Assembly: GCA_046328995.1 (NCBI GenBank)
Contig: JAXLVN010000002.1
Span: 682,001-746,000 of the forward strand
Source: JADJXV01 sp046328995
Lineage (GTDB): Bacteria; Bacteroidota; Ignavibacteria; Kapaibacteriales; UBA961
Direction of reading: 5' to 3'
Length of the DNA stretch: 64,000 nucleotides
Under the pieces are notes generated by a model that did no database searches, had not been told where the DNA came from, and worked only from the letters and a program-made list of their open reading frames with translations. Shown one piece after another: positions 9,090-17,422 of this stretch. The translations under genes and the position numbers were made by a program. How positions within the stretch are numbered: the first letter of the stretch is position 1; the number at the start of each line of letters is the position of its first letter.

Positions 9090-10574
9090 CTACAATCCTG
9101 CCAACACAGACGCAATCGACTGTCCGGATTGCAGTCCCAATTTCCTCCGAATACGCGTACGATGCGTATCGGCAGTATCGGGTGAGATGTGAAGCAATCG
9201 CGCAATCTCCTTCGTCGAGCGGCCTGCTCTCAGGAGAATACACACTTTCCGTTCGGTTGCGGTAAGTGCAGGAAATTGATGGAATAATTTCTGTTCGAGT
9301 TCGCTGTGGGCGGCAAGAAAACCCTGTTCAAAATCCGTCCAATCCTTGCCGGAGGTGACCATTTCATTGATTTCGGACCGCAGGTTATGGACTACTTTCA
9401 GCGTTTTTTTACTTACCATGCCGCCGATGCGTTCGAGGCGTTTATCGAGAGAGGAGAGGAAGTGTTCACGTTCGCGGGCATAGAACGCAGCCGCTTCATT
9501 CAGGCGCATTTTGGTGTGTAATTCTCGTTCCAACAGTTCATTTTTGCGACGTTCTTCGAGGCGGTGGAGCTGTATTTCATGTTCAATCGCGCGCCGCTTC
9601 TGCGCTTCACGTTCAAATTGAATAATTATCTCCATCATCTGCTTATGATACTCAAGAGATTTTGCGATATTCCCACGCCGCTCTTCGATACCGGCAAGGC
9701 GTAGGAGAATCGTGCGCATATCCTGCGTTGACGACTCACCGCGGGCGAGTGATTTTGCCTTTAAAAATTCCTCTTCGGCGCGCATGTCGTCACCGCTGCG
9801 TTCATATATATCACCGAGTTGCAGGCGGATGCCGAATTCTTCATACGTCAGCGAGCGCGCGATGCTGCCGGCTAAACCTTCCATCAGCAACGCGATGCCT
9901 TCGCTTGGATTCACGCCGGAACCTTCGAGCATTGCACCAAGAAAATACTGCGTTTTGACGACCAATGCTGATTCATTCAATTCTTTGAAAATTCCGAGTG
10001 CGCGGCGGTAGTAGAACTCCGCATTCTCCGCATCTGCTTTAATTTCATGGACAGTACCGAGATTGAGACATGTCCCGCCGATCGATAATCTATCCTCCAT
10101 ACGTTCATGATAGGCGAGTACTTCCCGGTAGAGGGCGATCGCCGGCTCGGCGTCTTCGGTGTGACGGTAATAATTTCCCCAGAGTAATTTCACCTTCACG
10201 GTTAATTGTTCATCACCGAGCTTTTCGGCAAGGGTATAAGCAAGTTGTATTTCTTCCAAACTGTTACGCAGGTCGCCGATATTTTGCAGAACATGTGATA
10301 TCTGCAAATGAACAAGGCATTCTTCGCGCTGATGATGGGTTTTAGTAGCCCAAGCAAGTGCTTTTTCTGCGGCACTAATGCTGTCGGAGAATTGAAATGT
10401 GAGGTAGAAGTGTTCGGCACAGTCGCGCCAGAGCCGGATGATACGTTCGCTGTCCGTACCGGTAAGCTCTGCTTTTTCAGCAGCTTGACGGAAATATTCC
10501 GCCGCTAGTCCGGTGTTTCCTTCGGCTGCTGCGGCGCGTGCTGTGTGTTCTTCCTGAATTCCTGATGGAGGCAT
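9090..10574 (-). CDS. TPR-containing LuxR-type transcriptional regulator
   Basis: A 494-residue cytoplasmic protein. Residues about 15-330 are tetratricopeptide repeats (for example NLGTVHEIKADAENAEFYYR). About 330-385 is a charged coiled coil (EREAQKRRAIEHEIQLHRLEER). About 430-494 is a LuxR/GerE helix-turn-helix (LTATERKVCILLRAGRSTKEIARLL, ISPDTADTHRTRIRRKLGL). No transmembrane segment or sensory domain is visible, so the TPR part probably senses a partner or signal. This layout is common in Bacteroidota. It is divergent from the truC gene; targets are unknown. Confidence 0.88.
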   Translation of the reverse strand: MPPSGIQEEHTARAAAAEGNTGLAAEYFRQAAEKAELTGTDSERIIRLWRDCAEHFYLTFQFSDSISAAEKALAWATKTHHQREECLVHLQISHVLQNIGDLRNSLEEIQLAYTLAEKLGDEQLTVKVKLLWGNYYRHTEDAEPAIALYREVLAYHERMEDRLSIGGTCLNLGTVHEIKADAENAEFYYRRALGIFKELNESALVVKTQYFLGAMLEGSGVNPSEGIALLMEGLAGSIARSLTYEEFGIRLQLGDIYERSGDDMRAEEEFLKAKSLARGESSTQDMRTILLRLAGIEERRGNIAKSLEYHKQMMEIIIQFEREAQKRRAIEHEIQLHRLEERRKNELLERELHTKMRLNEAAAFYAREREHFLSSLDKRLERIGGMVSKKTLKVVHNLRSEINEMVTSGKDWTDFEQGFLAAHSELEQKLFHQFPALTATERKVCILLRAGRSTKEIARLLHISPDTADTHRTRIRRKLGLQSGQSIASVLAGL

Positions 10575-10660
10575 AGAGAGTGGTATGTGTTATTTTTGAA
10601 TAGTCTGTCTGTGCGCATAGCATGCAATTTACTCATATCCTCCGACCTTTCGAAAAAACT

Positions 10661-11362
10661 ATGAAATTTCCCGTTCTCTTTGAAGATGATACCCTTCTTG
10701 CGATTCACAAGCCGAGTGGCATCCATGTGCATCCGAGTGAATTCTCGCGTGGTGAGGAGTCCGTGCTCGACGTCTTGCAGGCAGAATTCCCCGGCGCGTG
10801 GTTCGCTCCCGTGCACCGCATCGACCGTGCGACATCGGGAATTGTGCTCTATGCGAAGAATCCCGATGCAGCCCGTGCGCTGGGCGAACAATTCATCCGG
10901 CGGGAAGTACATAAAAAATACTGGTGTGTCGTACGCGGCTATCTTTCAGAATCACAAACAGTTACAAGCGGCACTATGGAGAATGACGATTACGCGGAAA
11001 CGCACTATACATCGCTTGAGGAAGTTGAACTTCCCCACAGCATGGGCAAGCATCCTACCTCGCGGTACTCCTTGCTGGAAGCGCGGCCGGTCACCGGTCG
11101 CCGACATCAAATCCGGCGGCACTGTTCGCATATTTCACATCCGATTATCGGCGATGTCCGCTACGGCGATGGTCGGCATAATGCGTTGTGGCGAAAGGAA
11201 TTCGGGCTGAATAGATTGCTTCTATTCGCGCTGGAGATTAGCTTTTGTCATCCGACAACGAGCGAAGTCATTTTGCTCAAAACGCGGATTGAACGTGAGG
11301 TGGAGGAGGTGTTTGGGCGGCTTGGGTGGGGAGAAATACAAAGTGGCAGGACTCTTCGGTAG
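10661..11362 (+). CDS. truC: tRNA pseudouridine synthase C-type (RluA/TruC family)
   Basis: Isomerises uridine to pseudouridine; TruC modifies position 65 of tRNA in Escherichia coli. The RluA-family catalytic motif HRIDRATSGIVLYAKN carries the Asp nucleophile, preceded by LFEDDTLLAIHKPSGIHVHPS and followed by the VTGRRHQIRRHCSHISHPIIGD motif. The protein is a single catalytic domain with no S4 domain, which with its length (233 residues) fits TruC better than RluA/C/D. The ATG at 10661 matches the normal N-terminus; an in-frame ATG at 10622 would add 13 residues without family support. A terminator overlaps the stop codon. Confidence 0.85.
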   Translation: MKFPVLFEDDTLLAIHKPSGIHVHPSEFSRGEESVLDVLQAEFPGAWFAPVHRIDRATSGIVLYAKNPDAARALGEQFIRREVHKKYWCVVRGYLSESQTVTSGTMENDDYAETHYTSLEEVELPHSMGKHPTSRYSLLEARPVTGRRHQIRRHCSHISHPIIGDVRYGDGRHNALWRKEFGLNRLLLFALEISFCHPTTSEVILLKTRIEREVEEVFGRLGWGEIQSGRTLR

Positions 11363-11375
11363 ATTCCTGCCACTT
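11341..11375. terminator. Bidirectional hairpin terminator overlapping the truC stop
   Basis: Arms AAGTGGCAGGA (11341-11351) and TCCTGCCACTT (11365-11375) form an 11-bp perfect stem with a 13-base loop that contains the truC stop codon. An A/T-rich tract follows. The convergent lipoprotein gene stops 32 bases away, so it can serve both. Confidence 0.72.
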
Positions 11376-11406
11376 CAATAAAAATTATAACTACTTGGAT
11401 AGAATG

Positions 11407-12819
11407 TTACTTGCGCCTAATAATTACCCCTGAATAGGCGCTGCTACCCGGACGGTATCCGTAGCCGACGGCGACGGCATTGGAGTCGTTGATAACAGAG
11501 ACTTTAGAGAGATAATAGCTGACACCGCTTTTTTCCGAGTTCCATCCTGATCCAGTCGTACGTGCGATAGATCCTAACGAACCAATGGCTATGCCGTGTG
11601 AACCCGAGAAAGAGAGTCCGTACAAATTATCCGAAATATCACCATTGACAGTACTCATACTCCACGTCGAGCCGCTATTGGTAGAAGTGTAAATTGAAGA
11701 TCCGTATCCACATCCATATGCTTTCCCTGTTTTGGTAAAGTAAATATCCAGTATGCCGGGTTCGATACGTGTAGGATCTAATTCCCAAGATGTGCCACCA
11801 TCGCTCGAACGGTAGAGTTGGGTAAATGCGCCATTACTTGGGCCGCTGATCAAAATACCATTGGTGCTGCTTGGCATTACTATTTTATAGATAGGACCAA
11901 ACGTACCGACTAACTTCCACATCTCTCCGGAATTGGTGGTCGAGAATACTCTATTACCGCTCAGTTTTCCTTCATAGATAAATACTGAGCCTGTATCTAT
12001 TGCACATAATCCCTTGAAGTCGCCTGTAAGAGTACTATTTGTTTCGAACCAATGATTGCCACCATCGGTAGTTTTTAGGAAGACATCTTTCCCAACTGCA
12101 AATCCTACCATAGAATTAACAAACTGGACGTCACGTAGGTCTTTGGACGTTGATAGGATAATCGTCTGCCAGCGAAGTCCTCCATCTGCTGTCCGGAGCA
12201 TTGTGCCTTTATCGCCGACCACAACTCCGACGAGTGGCGTTGCGAAGCCAACTCCATTGAGCGTGGCAAGGGTATTCGAGGGAGTTACGTCGTCCCATGG
12301 CAGCGTCGGCGGAGCGATGGCAATGGTGAGTTGAAGCCGAATGGTTTTCGGCACATTGTAGAGGGAGTTGTCGGTCTGAATCGTAACGGTATAGCTGCCG
12401 TTCACCACCGTCGGGTCGAGGTGAACAGACATGGTCGTTGTGCCGGTAGAATTGTCTAACTGCACAGGATTAAAGGTAATTGTGCATCCTGACGGGAGCA
12501 TGTCGGGTGATTGAACAATACTCCACGAGGTGGCTTCATATTCATTCATTGTTCCCGATGTATCATTGGTGCCTCCCATGGCTACCTGATAGGTCGTTGT
12601 GCCTGCTGCCGTAAAAGAGAGGGGAACGGTAGTATTACTCAAAAGATATATCTTGCCGGTTCCTCCTGAAGGTGTAATCCGAAAGGCATCCTTTGCCACA
12701 TCTCCGGTGACAAACGGTGCAACGACATTCGAAGCACACCCCAAAATGACCACTAAACCAACCAAACAGCACAGTTCCAGAGCCGTTTTCAACAAAGTAC
12801 GAGCTATTGTATGCATCAC
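11407..12819 (-). CDS. Lipoprotein with YCF48-like propeller
   Basis: A 470-residue exported lipoprotein. The N-terminus is hydrophobic and ends with the lipobox ILGCAS, so Cys28 should be lipidated. Residues about 40-165 form an Ig-like/BACON-like domain (TFNPVQLDNSTGTTTMSVHLD, GSYTVTIQTDN). Residues about 175-465 are YCF48/BNR blades (GTMLRTADGGLRW, FLKTTDGGNHW, RSSDGGTSW, TSTNSGSTW, VAVGYGYRPG). Unlike the other propellers nearby it has no T9SS sorting domain and relies on lipid anchoring. The function is unknown. Confidence 0.83.
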   Translation of the reverse strand: MMHTIARTLLKTALELCCLVGLVVILGCASNVVAPFVTGDVAKDAFRITPSGGTGKIYLLSNTTVPLSFTAAGTTTYQVAMGGTNDTSGTMNEYEATSWSIVQSPDMLPSGCTITFNPVQLDNSTGTTTMSVHLDPTVVNGSYTVTIQTDNSLYNVPKTIRLQLTIAIAPPTLPWDDVTPSNTLATLNGVGFATPLVGVVVGDKGTMLRTADGGLRWQTIILSTSKDLRDVQFVNSMVGFAVGKDVFLKTTDGGNHWFETNSTLTGDFKGLCAIDTGSVFIYEGKLSGNRVFSTTNSGEMWKLVGTFGPIYKIVMPSSTNGILISGPSNGAFTQLYRSSDGGTSWELDPTRIEPGILDIYFTKTGKAYGCGYGSSIYTSTNSGSTWSMSTVNGDISDNLYGLSFSGSHGIAIGSLGSIARTTGSGWNSEKSGVSYYLSKVSVINDSNAVAVGYGYRPGSSAYSGVIIRRK

Positions 12820-13115
12820 GACCTCATCTTATTCTGAAATTCAATATCAATTAACTATATGCAAATTTACATATTTCCAAGAAAAATACATAGTAAGATG
12901 AAGCTGTCGATAAAAAATATGCAATCCGGCTTGTGATTGTCACCGCTCCTCAACGCAAACTGATGAAACGATGCCGCCGAATCGGTGGATTGTGTGACCT
13001 TCTTAGGACTTAAAATTATCTGCACGTAGAATTAATTATCTGAATTACTCCCCACCTCCTGTTCCTTTGTCCCTTCAATCCCCTTCGCCTCTCTACCGCC
13101 GTGGAAATCTAAAAA

Positions 13116-13514
13116 TTAATTATTCTTCGCGCCTTCCTTCACCCACAGGCGCATGCCTTTTTTCTGGGCGTCGGTGGCATTCTGATAATAGGTGGCGCGG
13201 TGGGGGAGCGTGCCCTCGAGCGTCTGAATGAGCGTGCTGTTGTCGGGCTTGAGCGGGACGACGAGCCCTGCATGCTGAAAGAGAGCGAAGTAATTGGTGA
13301 GCTTGAGGTTAGCAGCGGCGGTCTCGTCATTGTGGCAACCGGTATAGGCGCAGCTCAGACTGAGCAGGGGCTGCACATGATTCTGATAACTCACGTTCGA
13401 GTCAGGGAAGACGATATCATTTGGATTGGTAATCATATTGCTGTTGCAGGATGTGAGCCAGCCGGCGAGAAGCGAAGCGATGAAGATGAGCGCAAAAGGA
13501 GAACGAAGAAGCAT
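13116..13514 (-). CDS. Small lipoprotein with a CX4CH heme-like motif
   Basis: A 132-residue exported protein. From the ATG at 13514 (MLLRSPFALIFIAS) the signal peptide ends in the lipobox LTSC; the longer open frame from 13568 adds 18 residues with no signal value. The motif CAYTGCH is a C-x4-CH, like the c-type heme motif but with two extra spacer residues, as found in some Bacteroidota and planctomycete cytochrome-like domains; heme binding is inferred. The segment VQPLLSLSCAYTGCHNDE to LWVKEGA fits a cytochrome c-like fold. It lies just downstream of the TonB receptor gene on the same strand. Confidence 0.72.
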   Translation of the reverse strand: MLLRSPFALIFIASLLAGWLTSCNSNMITNPNDIVFPDSNVSYQNHVQPLLSLSCAYTGCHNDETAAANLKLTNYFALFQHAGLVVPLKPDNSTLIQTLEGTLPHRATYYQNATDAQKKGMRLWVKEGAKNN

Positions 13515-13594
13515 ACGGACGATGGAATATGGAACAGCTACCTGCAAATATACGCAAGACACTCGCATAGTGCGCCTGCGGACAAGAGGAAACC

Positions 13595-15628
13595 TCAGAA
13601 TTTCATGCTTATTCCTGCCCGGATGCTGGGTCTTGTTCCCGGTGTGTAATTCACTTCCGAGACGGGATTTGCCTCCGAACGCAAACGACTTGAAGTGTCA
13701 AATTGCGCTTCCCGCCATTCGGAATTGAGGATGTTTTCGCATTGAATGGTGAGGTCTATTGTCCTTGACAGCTGTACTTGTGCCGTGGCATCGACGATCG
13801 TATAGCCAAGTGCTGTCAATGAGTTATCTTCATTCGCCGGACGGTCGCTGATATGACGTAAGCGAAGCGATGACGTGAATATATCGGTGGTTATGGATGC
13901 ATACGACGTGAGCGTGACATTGGGCGCAAGCGGAATATAATTACTCCCCTGCGGCAGATCGAGAAGGCGACCGCGGGAAATAGTGACTTCAGAACCGACC
14001 GTCAGCCATGATGCAGCGCGATACCTCGCCTCTATATCCAATCCGAACCTGCGCGAACGTCCGCTTTCCTCCGTCGTGCCCTCATCGCCTACCCATATAA
14101 ATTCACGTTCTAAGTCTAATATCCATAAAGCAGTTGAAATGGTAATGGTTTCATCCGACCAGCGTGCGCCTATTTCTGAACCGTACGCGCGGGGGAGTGT
14201 ATTTCCCGTCGGAACGCTGACCGCGACCCGCGCGTCATTCGAGTGAAAACCTAGACCGAAGTTGTAGAAGAGCGTTGTCGTCGAGCTTGGATTCCAGGAT
14301 GCATTGAATTTTGGTGACACGAGGAATTGCTGTGAAATTCCCTCCGAACCCGAAACGCCTTCCATGAGATTATCAACATCAAAGCCAATGTAATCGCCGC
14401 GCACGCCGAACTGCAAGCTGAAGTTCGAGAAGAGAAAAGAATGTTCGGCAAAGACTCCCAGATTCGTCTGTCGTATCGCATTATCCCGCGTTGTCTCCAG
14501 CCGTACTCTTGCCGTATCATGGTAGAGCGCAGTGTGAATATCATCATACCGAACATCACCGCCGAGCGTCGTTTTCATGCCGATGTCACCGGCGAGCGTA
14601 AAGAAATTTTTCTCACCGCGAAGGGAAAACACCGAACGATTATCGGTTTGCTCGATCATATCACCGCGCACGGAGTCATTAGCAAAAAACGTGAAATTAC
14701 TATATAATTGAAACTGATACCGTGTAAATGAAGCATTGATTTTTACGGGTTCACTACCCTGCGTTTCGAATGCAAGCAGGGCGGAAGTGCGACTTGTCTT
14801 ACCGCCTTCATTCGGGTCGATCGTGCCGTATCGGCTGATGAGCCCGCTCTCGACGGCACGTTCGGGAATTTGTCCACTGGCATTCCACGATGAAGTAAAA
14901 CCGATGACAGAAGCGCTGAGGGTGGAATTCTCCGTCAGAGGCGCGAATACTTTTCCGATATAATTCATGCGAATAAAATCCTGCGGTGCGTCGAAAAAAT
15001 TGCGGGTGGAGAAGTATTCTACACCGCCATAACTTTTTAATGTACCAAATGATGTCGTGCATAAAGCAAGACCGCGCATGGTCTTAAACGAACCAAGCTC
15101 AAGCTTCGCAATACTATTCGGAAGCGTGTCGGCTGTGCGGAAAGTGACGGCACCGGCAGTCGTCAGATCGCCATTGCGTGCTGCGTACGGACCCTTCATC
15201 ACCTCGACATGCTCGATTGTTTCGGGAATAATAAAGTGCAAATCGGCATACCCTTGTCCATGCCCGTGCGACACCATATTGACCGGCGCGCCATCGACAT
15301 TAATATTGACATCCGTGCCATGGTCGCAGTCGAATCCCCGAAGGAAGATTTGTTCTGCTTTGCCCCCGCCTGCATGCTGTGCGGTGACGAGTCCGGGCAC
15401 AATCCGCAGAATATCCTGCGCCGAATTGCGGGGCAAAAGCTGTAAATTCTGCTTGCGGAAGAGATGATCCGACGCTGCCGAATATATTCTATCTGCTTGA
15501 ATAATAACGTCTTCTGCTTTAAAGCTAGTGGTGTCGCTTTTTTTCGTTCCACTCGCTGTTCCCTTGCTCGGTGATTGAGCATTCGCAGCCGCGCAGGTCA
15601 AAAGGAAAACAAGGAAGAGAATTTTCAT
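13595..15628 (-). CDS. TonB-dependent outer-membrane receptor
   Basis: A 677-residue receptor that uses TonB energy for substrate uptake across the outer membrane. A signal peptide ends AANAQ (residue 18). The plug domain spans about 35-165 (DILRIVPGLVTAQHAGGGKAEQIFLRGFD, VEVMKGPYAARNGDL) and the rest is a beta-barrel with alternating strands, ending in Phe (AGISMKF). The His-rich plug segment VSHGHGQGYADLHF is typical of a receptor subgroup often annotated for metal or heme uptake, so a metal ligand is possible but not shown. It is between a heme-motif lipoprotein gene and a TPR lipoprotein gene, all on the minus strand. Confidence 0.9.
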   Translation of the reverse strand: MKILFLVFLLTCAAANAQSPSKGTASGTKKSDTTSFKAEDVIIQADRIYSAASDHLFRKQNLQLLPRNSAQDILRIVPGLVTAQHAGGGKAEQIFLRGFDCDHGTDVNINVDGAPVNMVSHGHGQGYADLHFIIPETIEHVEVMKGPYAARNGDLTTAGAVTFRTADTLPNSIAKLELGSFKTMRGLALCTTSFGTLKSYGGVEYFSTRNFFDAPQDFIRMNYIGKVFAPLTENSTLSASVIGFTSSWNASGQIPERAVESGLISRYGTIDPNEGGKTSRTSALLAFETQGSEPVKINASFTRYQFQLYSNFTFFANDSVRGDMIEQTDNRSVFSLRGEKNFFTLAGDIGMKTTLGGDVRYDDIHTALYHDTARVRLETTRDNAIRQTNLGVFAEHSFLFSNFSLQFGVRGDYIGFDVDNLMEGVSGSEGISQQFLVSPKFNASWNPSSTTTLFYNFGLGFHSNDARVAVSVPTGNTLPRAYGSEIGARWSDETITISTALWILDLEREFIWVGDEGTTEESGRSRRFGLDIEARYRAASWLTVGSEVTISRGRLLDLPQGSNYIPLAPNVTLTSYASITTDIFTSSLRLRHISDRPANEDNSLTALGYTIVDATAQVQLSRTIDLTIQCENILNSEWREAQFDTSSRLRSEANPVSEVNYTPGTRPSIRAGISMKF

Positions 15629-15685
15629 GGAATTAACGAATATGAGGTGTTAATAAATTGTCGAATAATTGAAGTATAGTTTTTT

Positions 15686-15893
15686 TAACGCAAAGTCGCA
15701 GAGAACGCAGAGATTCATTGCTATCAAGCGTGACAAACAAGTAGTAATTATAAGCACCGAAAATGCGGTATCTATCGTGTTCTTTGTGGCTTATCTTTGC
15801 GTACTTTGTGTTAAAAATTGATTTTCAACGAAACATCTCAAAGCACATAAAGACATCTCTGCACCTCTGCGCCTTTGCGTTAAAAATCACCTG
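15686..15893. repeat. Dispersed AACGCAAAGGCGCAGAG repeat, several copies in both orientations
   Basis: Three degenerate copies: 15686-15715 (TTAACGCAAAGTCGCAGAG), about 15783-15818 inverted (TTTGCGTACTTTGTGTTAA), and 15855-15890 inverted (CTCTGCGCCTTTGCGTTAA). The same family occurs at 22587-22652, 22753-22817 and 62329-62357. The 278-base gap between the TonB receptor and TPR lipoprotein genes consists mainly of these copies. Confidence 0.75.
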
Positions 15894-15906
15894 TAGGCGT
15901 ATAGAA

Positions 15907-17172
15907 TTAGTTAGTAGCCACGACCATCGGATTCGCCGATTTCGCCTGCATCGAATATTTCGCATGCTCGGTGGAATTACCCAATTTTTGAGCTATACGT
16001 GAGGCGAGAAGCAGCATGTCGGCATCTTGCGAATTCAACCGCAGCGCTTTGGTGATGTATTCTTTTGACTCTTGATAGCGTTGGTTGCGAAAGAGGGTAT
16101 AAGCCATTGCATATTGGGCGGTTATGTTGTTCGGACGAAGCTTGATTTCAAGCTCGGCATGCATGAGCGCGTCTTCATTTCTATAGGAATGTTTTGCATA
16201 AAGAATCGCACGTTCTGCGTGATTGATGTGTCCTGCATGCTCATCTTCATCGAGCATTGTGCGAATAATTGTCAGTAAAGAATCAACCGCTTTTCTATTC
16301 CCGCGTTCTGCTTCTACATCAACTTTTTTCTCATAAAATGCTACTTCCGGTATCATTGTAATTGCGCTGTCGAGAAGCGCCGATGCTGCATCAAATTCAT
16401 GACGGGTTTTGTGAATCATCGCTAGTCCTGCGAGAGCAAACGGATAATTGATACGTTCCATCCGCGCCATCGAATACTGCGCCTCTGCCTCGGCAATGTT
16501 CCCCTGATGATAGAAGAGATTGCCAAGCGTGATACGCGTCCATGCGGCATCTTCCGTTCCCGGCAGACCTGCCTGCACGGCGAGCTTCATTGCTTCGACT
16601 GCGCCTTCGGTATCACCGGTAATTTCACGTAAATACGATGCACGGGCATATGCTTCGAGACCCGGACGGAGATTCATCATCTTATCGACCGCCTGCACCG
16701 CTTCGGTGTAATTCCCAAGCTCGACATTCGCATCGCAGAGCATGCCATAGACCGAAGCGGCGCCGATGCTCGTATTGCTGATATGCTGCGCAAGTTCTTT
16801 CGCCTCACCAAAATGATGGAGCGAGAGCAGGACGCTCGTCTTGAGAATCAACGCTTCCGGATGCTCTTTGTCCTTTGCAATTGCTTCGTCTAAACAAGCA
16901 AGCGCCGCAGGGTAGTAATAGGGATGTTCGCCCGTCACGCGCGCCTCGTACATAAATACCTTTGCAAGTGCGCAGTACGGCTTGATTTCCTCGGGTTTGT
17001 TTTTGATCGAGGCAACAGCGTCCGCGTATTTTTTCTGTTGCGCGGCGAAGTCTTCGGCGTATAATCCCGGGCGGCGCTGTTTGAGTTCGGCAGGAGCGAA
17101 TGATTTCCACGGTGCTTTCGAACATGCGCCAAGCGCGAGAGTGAGGATGAGAAGGAGGAGGAGAGTTTTCAT
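15907..17172 (-). CDS. TPR-repeat lipoprotein
   Basis: A 421-residue exported protein. The N-terminus MKTLLLLLILTLALGAC ends in a lipobox, so Cys17 should be lipidated. Residues about 50-405 are tandem tetratricopeptide repeats (ALACLDEAIAKDKEHPEALIL, YTEAVQAVDKMMNLRPGLEAY, GNIAEAEAQYSMARME, YQESKEYITKALRLNSQDADM). It probably acts as a periplasmic or outer-membrane scaffold. The gene lies between a DUF4331 gene and a TonB receptor gene in the same direction, which suggests one functional unit although about 250-base gaps separate them. Confidence 0.83.
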   Translation of the reverse strand: MKTLLLLLILTLALGACSKAPWKSFAPAELKQRRPGLYAEDFAAQQKKYADAVASIKNKPEEIKPYCALAKVFMYEARVTGEHPYYYPAALACLDEAIAKDKEHPEALILKTSVLLSLHHFGEAKELAQHISNTSIGAASVYGMLCDANVELGNYTEAVQAVDKMMNLRPGLEAYARASYLREITGDTEGAVEAMKLAVQAGLPGTEDAAWTRITLGNLFYHQGNIAEAEAQYSMARMERINYPFALAGLAMIHKTRHEFDAASALLDSAITMIPEVAFYEKKVDVEAERGNRKAVDSLLTIIRTMLDEDEHAGHINHAERAILYAKHSYRNEDALMHAELEIKLRPNNITAQYAMAYTLFRNQRYQESKEYITKALRLNSQDADMLLLASRIAQKLGNSTEHAKYSMQAKSANPMVVATN

Positions 17173-17246
17173 AGGAGATTTATGAAGAATTAACTGATGA
17201 TTTTTTAGGAATTTTATGTCAGATGTTGTTGGTAATTATATCATAC

Positions 17247-17415
17247 GTCTGCTAACCCACCCCTAAATCCCCTCCCGAGAGGGGACTTTAGTTGGTAAGT
17301 AATTGATTGTCCAGATCTTACCCTCTCTTGGGAGAGGGCAGGGTGTGGGTTCTTCCCGTCCGGCTTCCCCTCTCTCCCCGACGATCAGTCGAAGAGAGAG
17401 GTATTGCCGATGAGG
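17247..17415. repeat. Palindromic repeat of the CCCACCCCTAAATCCCCTCC type
   Basis: Inverted elements: ACCCACCCCTAAATCCCCTC with CCCGAGAGGGG at 17252-17286, and CCCTCTCTTGGGAGAGGGCA with GGGTGTGGGT at 17321-17350; the outer parts pair with each other. A second inverted pair, CTCTCTCCCCGACGATCAGT against GAAGAGAGAGG, follows at 17372-17402. The pieces TAGTTGGTAAGTAATTGA and TTCCCGTCCGG are also shared with the hairpin repeats at 33.9-52.7 kb. Confidence 0.65.
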
Positions 17416-17422
17416 AGGGGAA

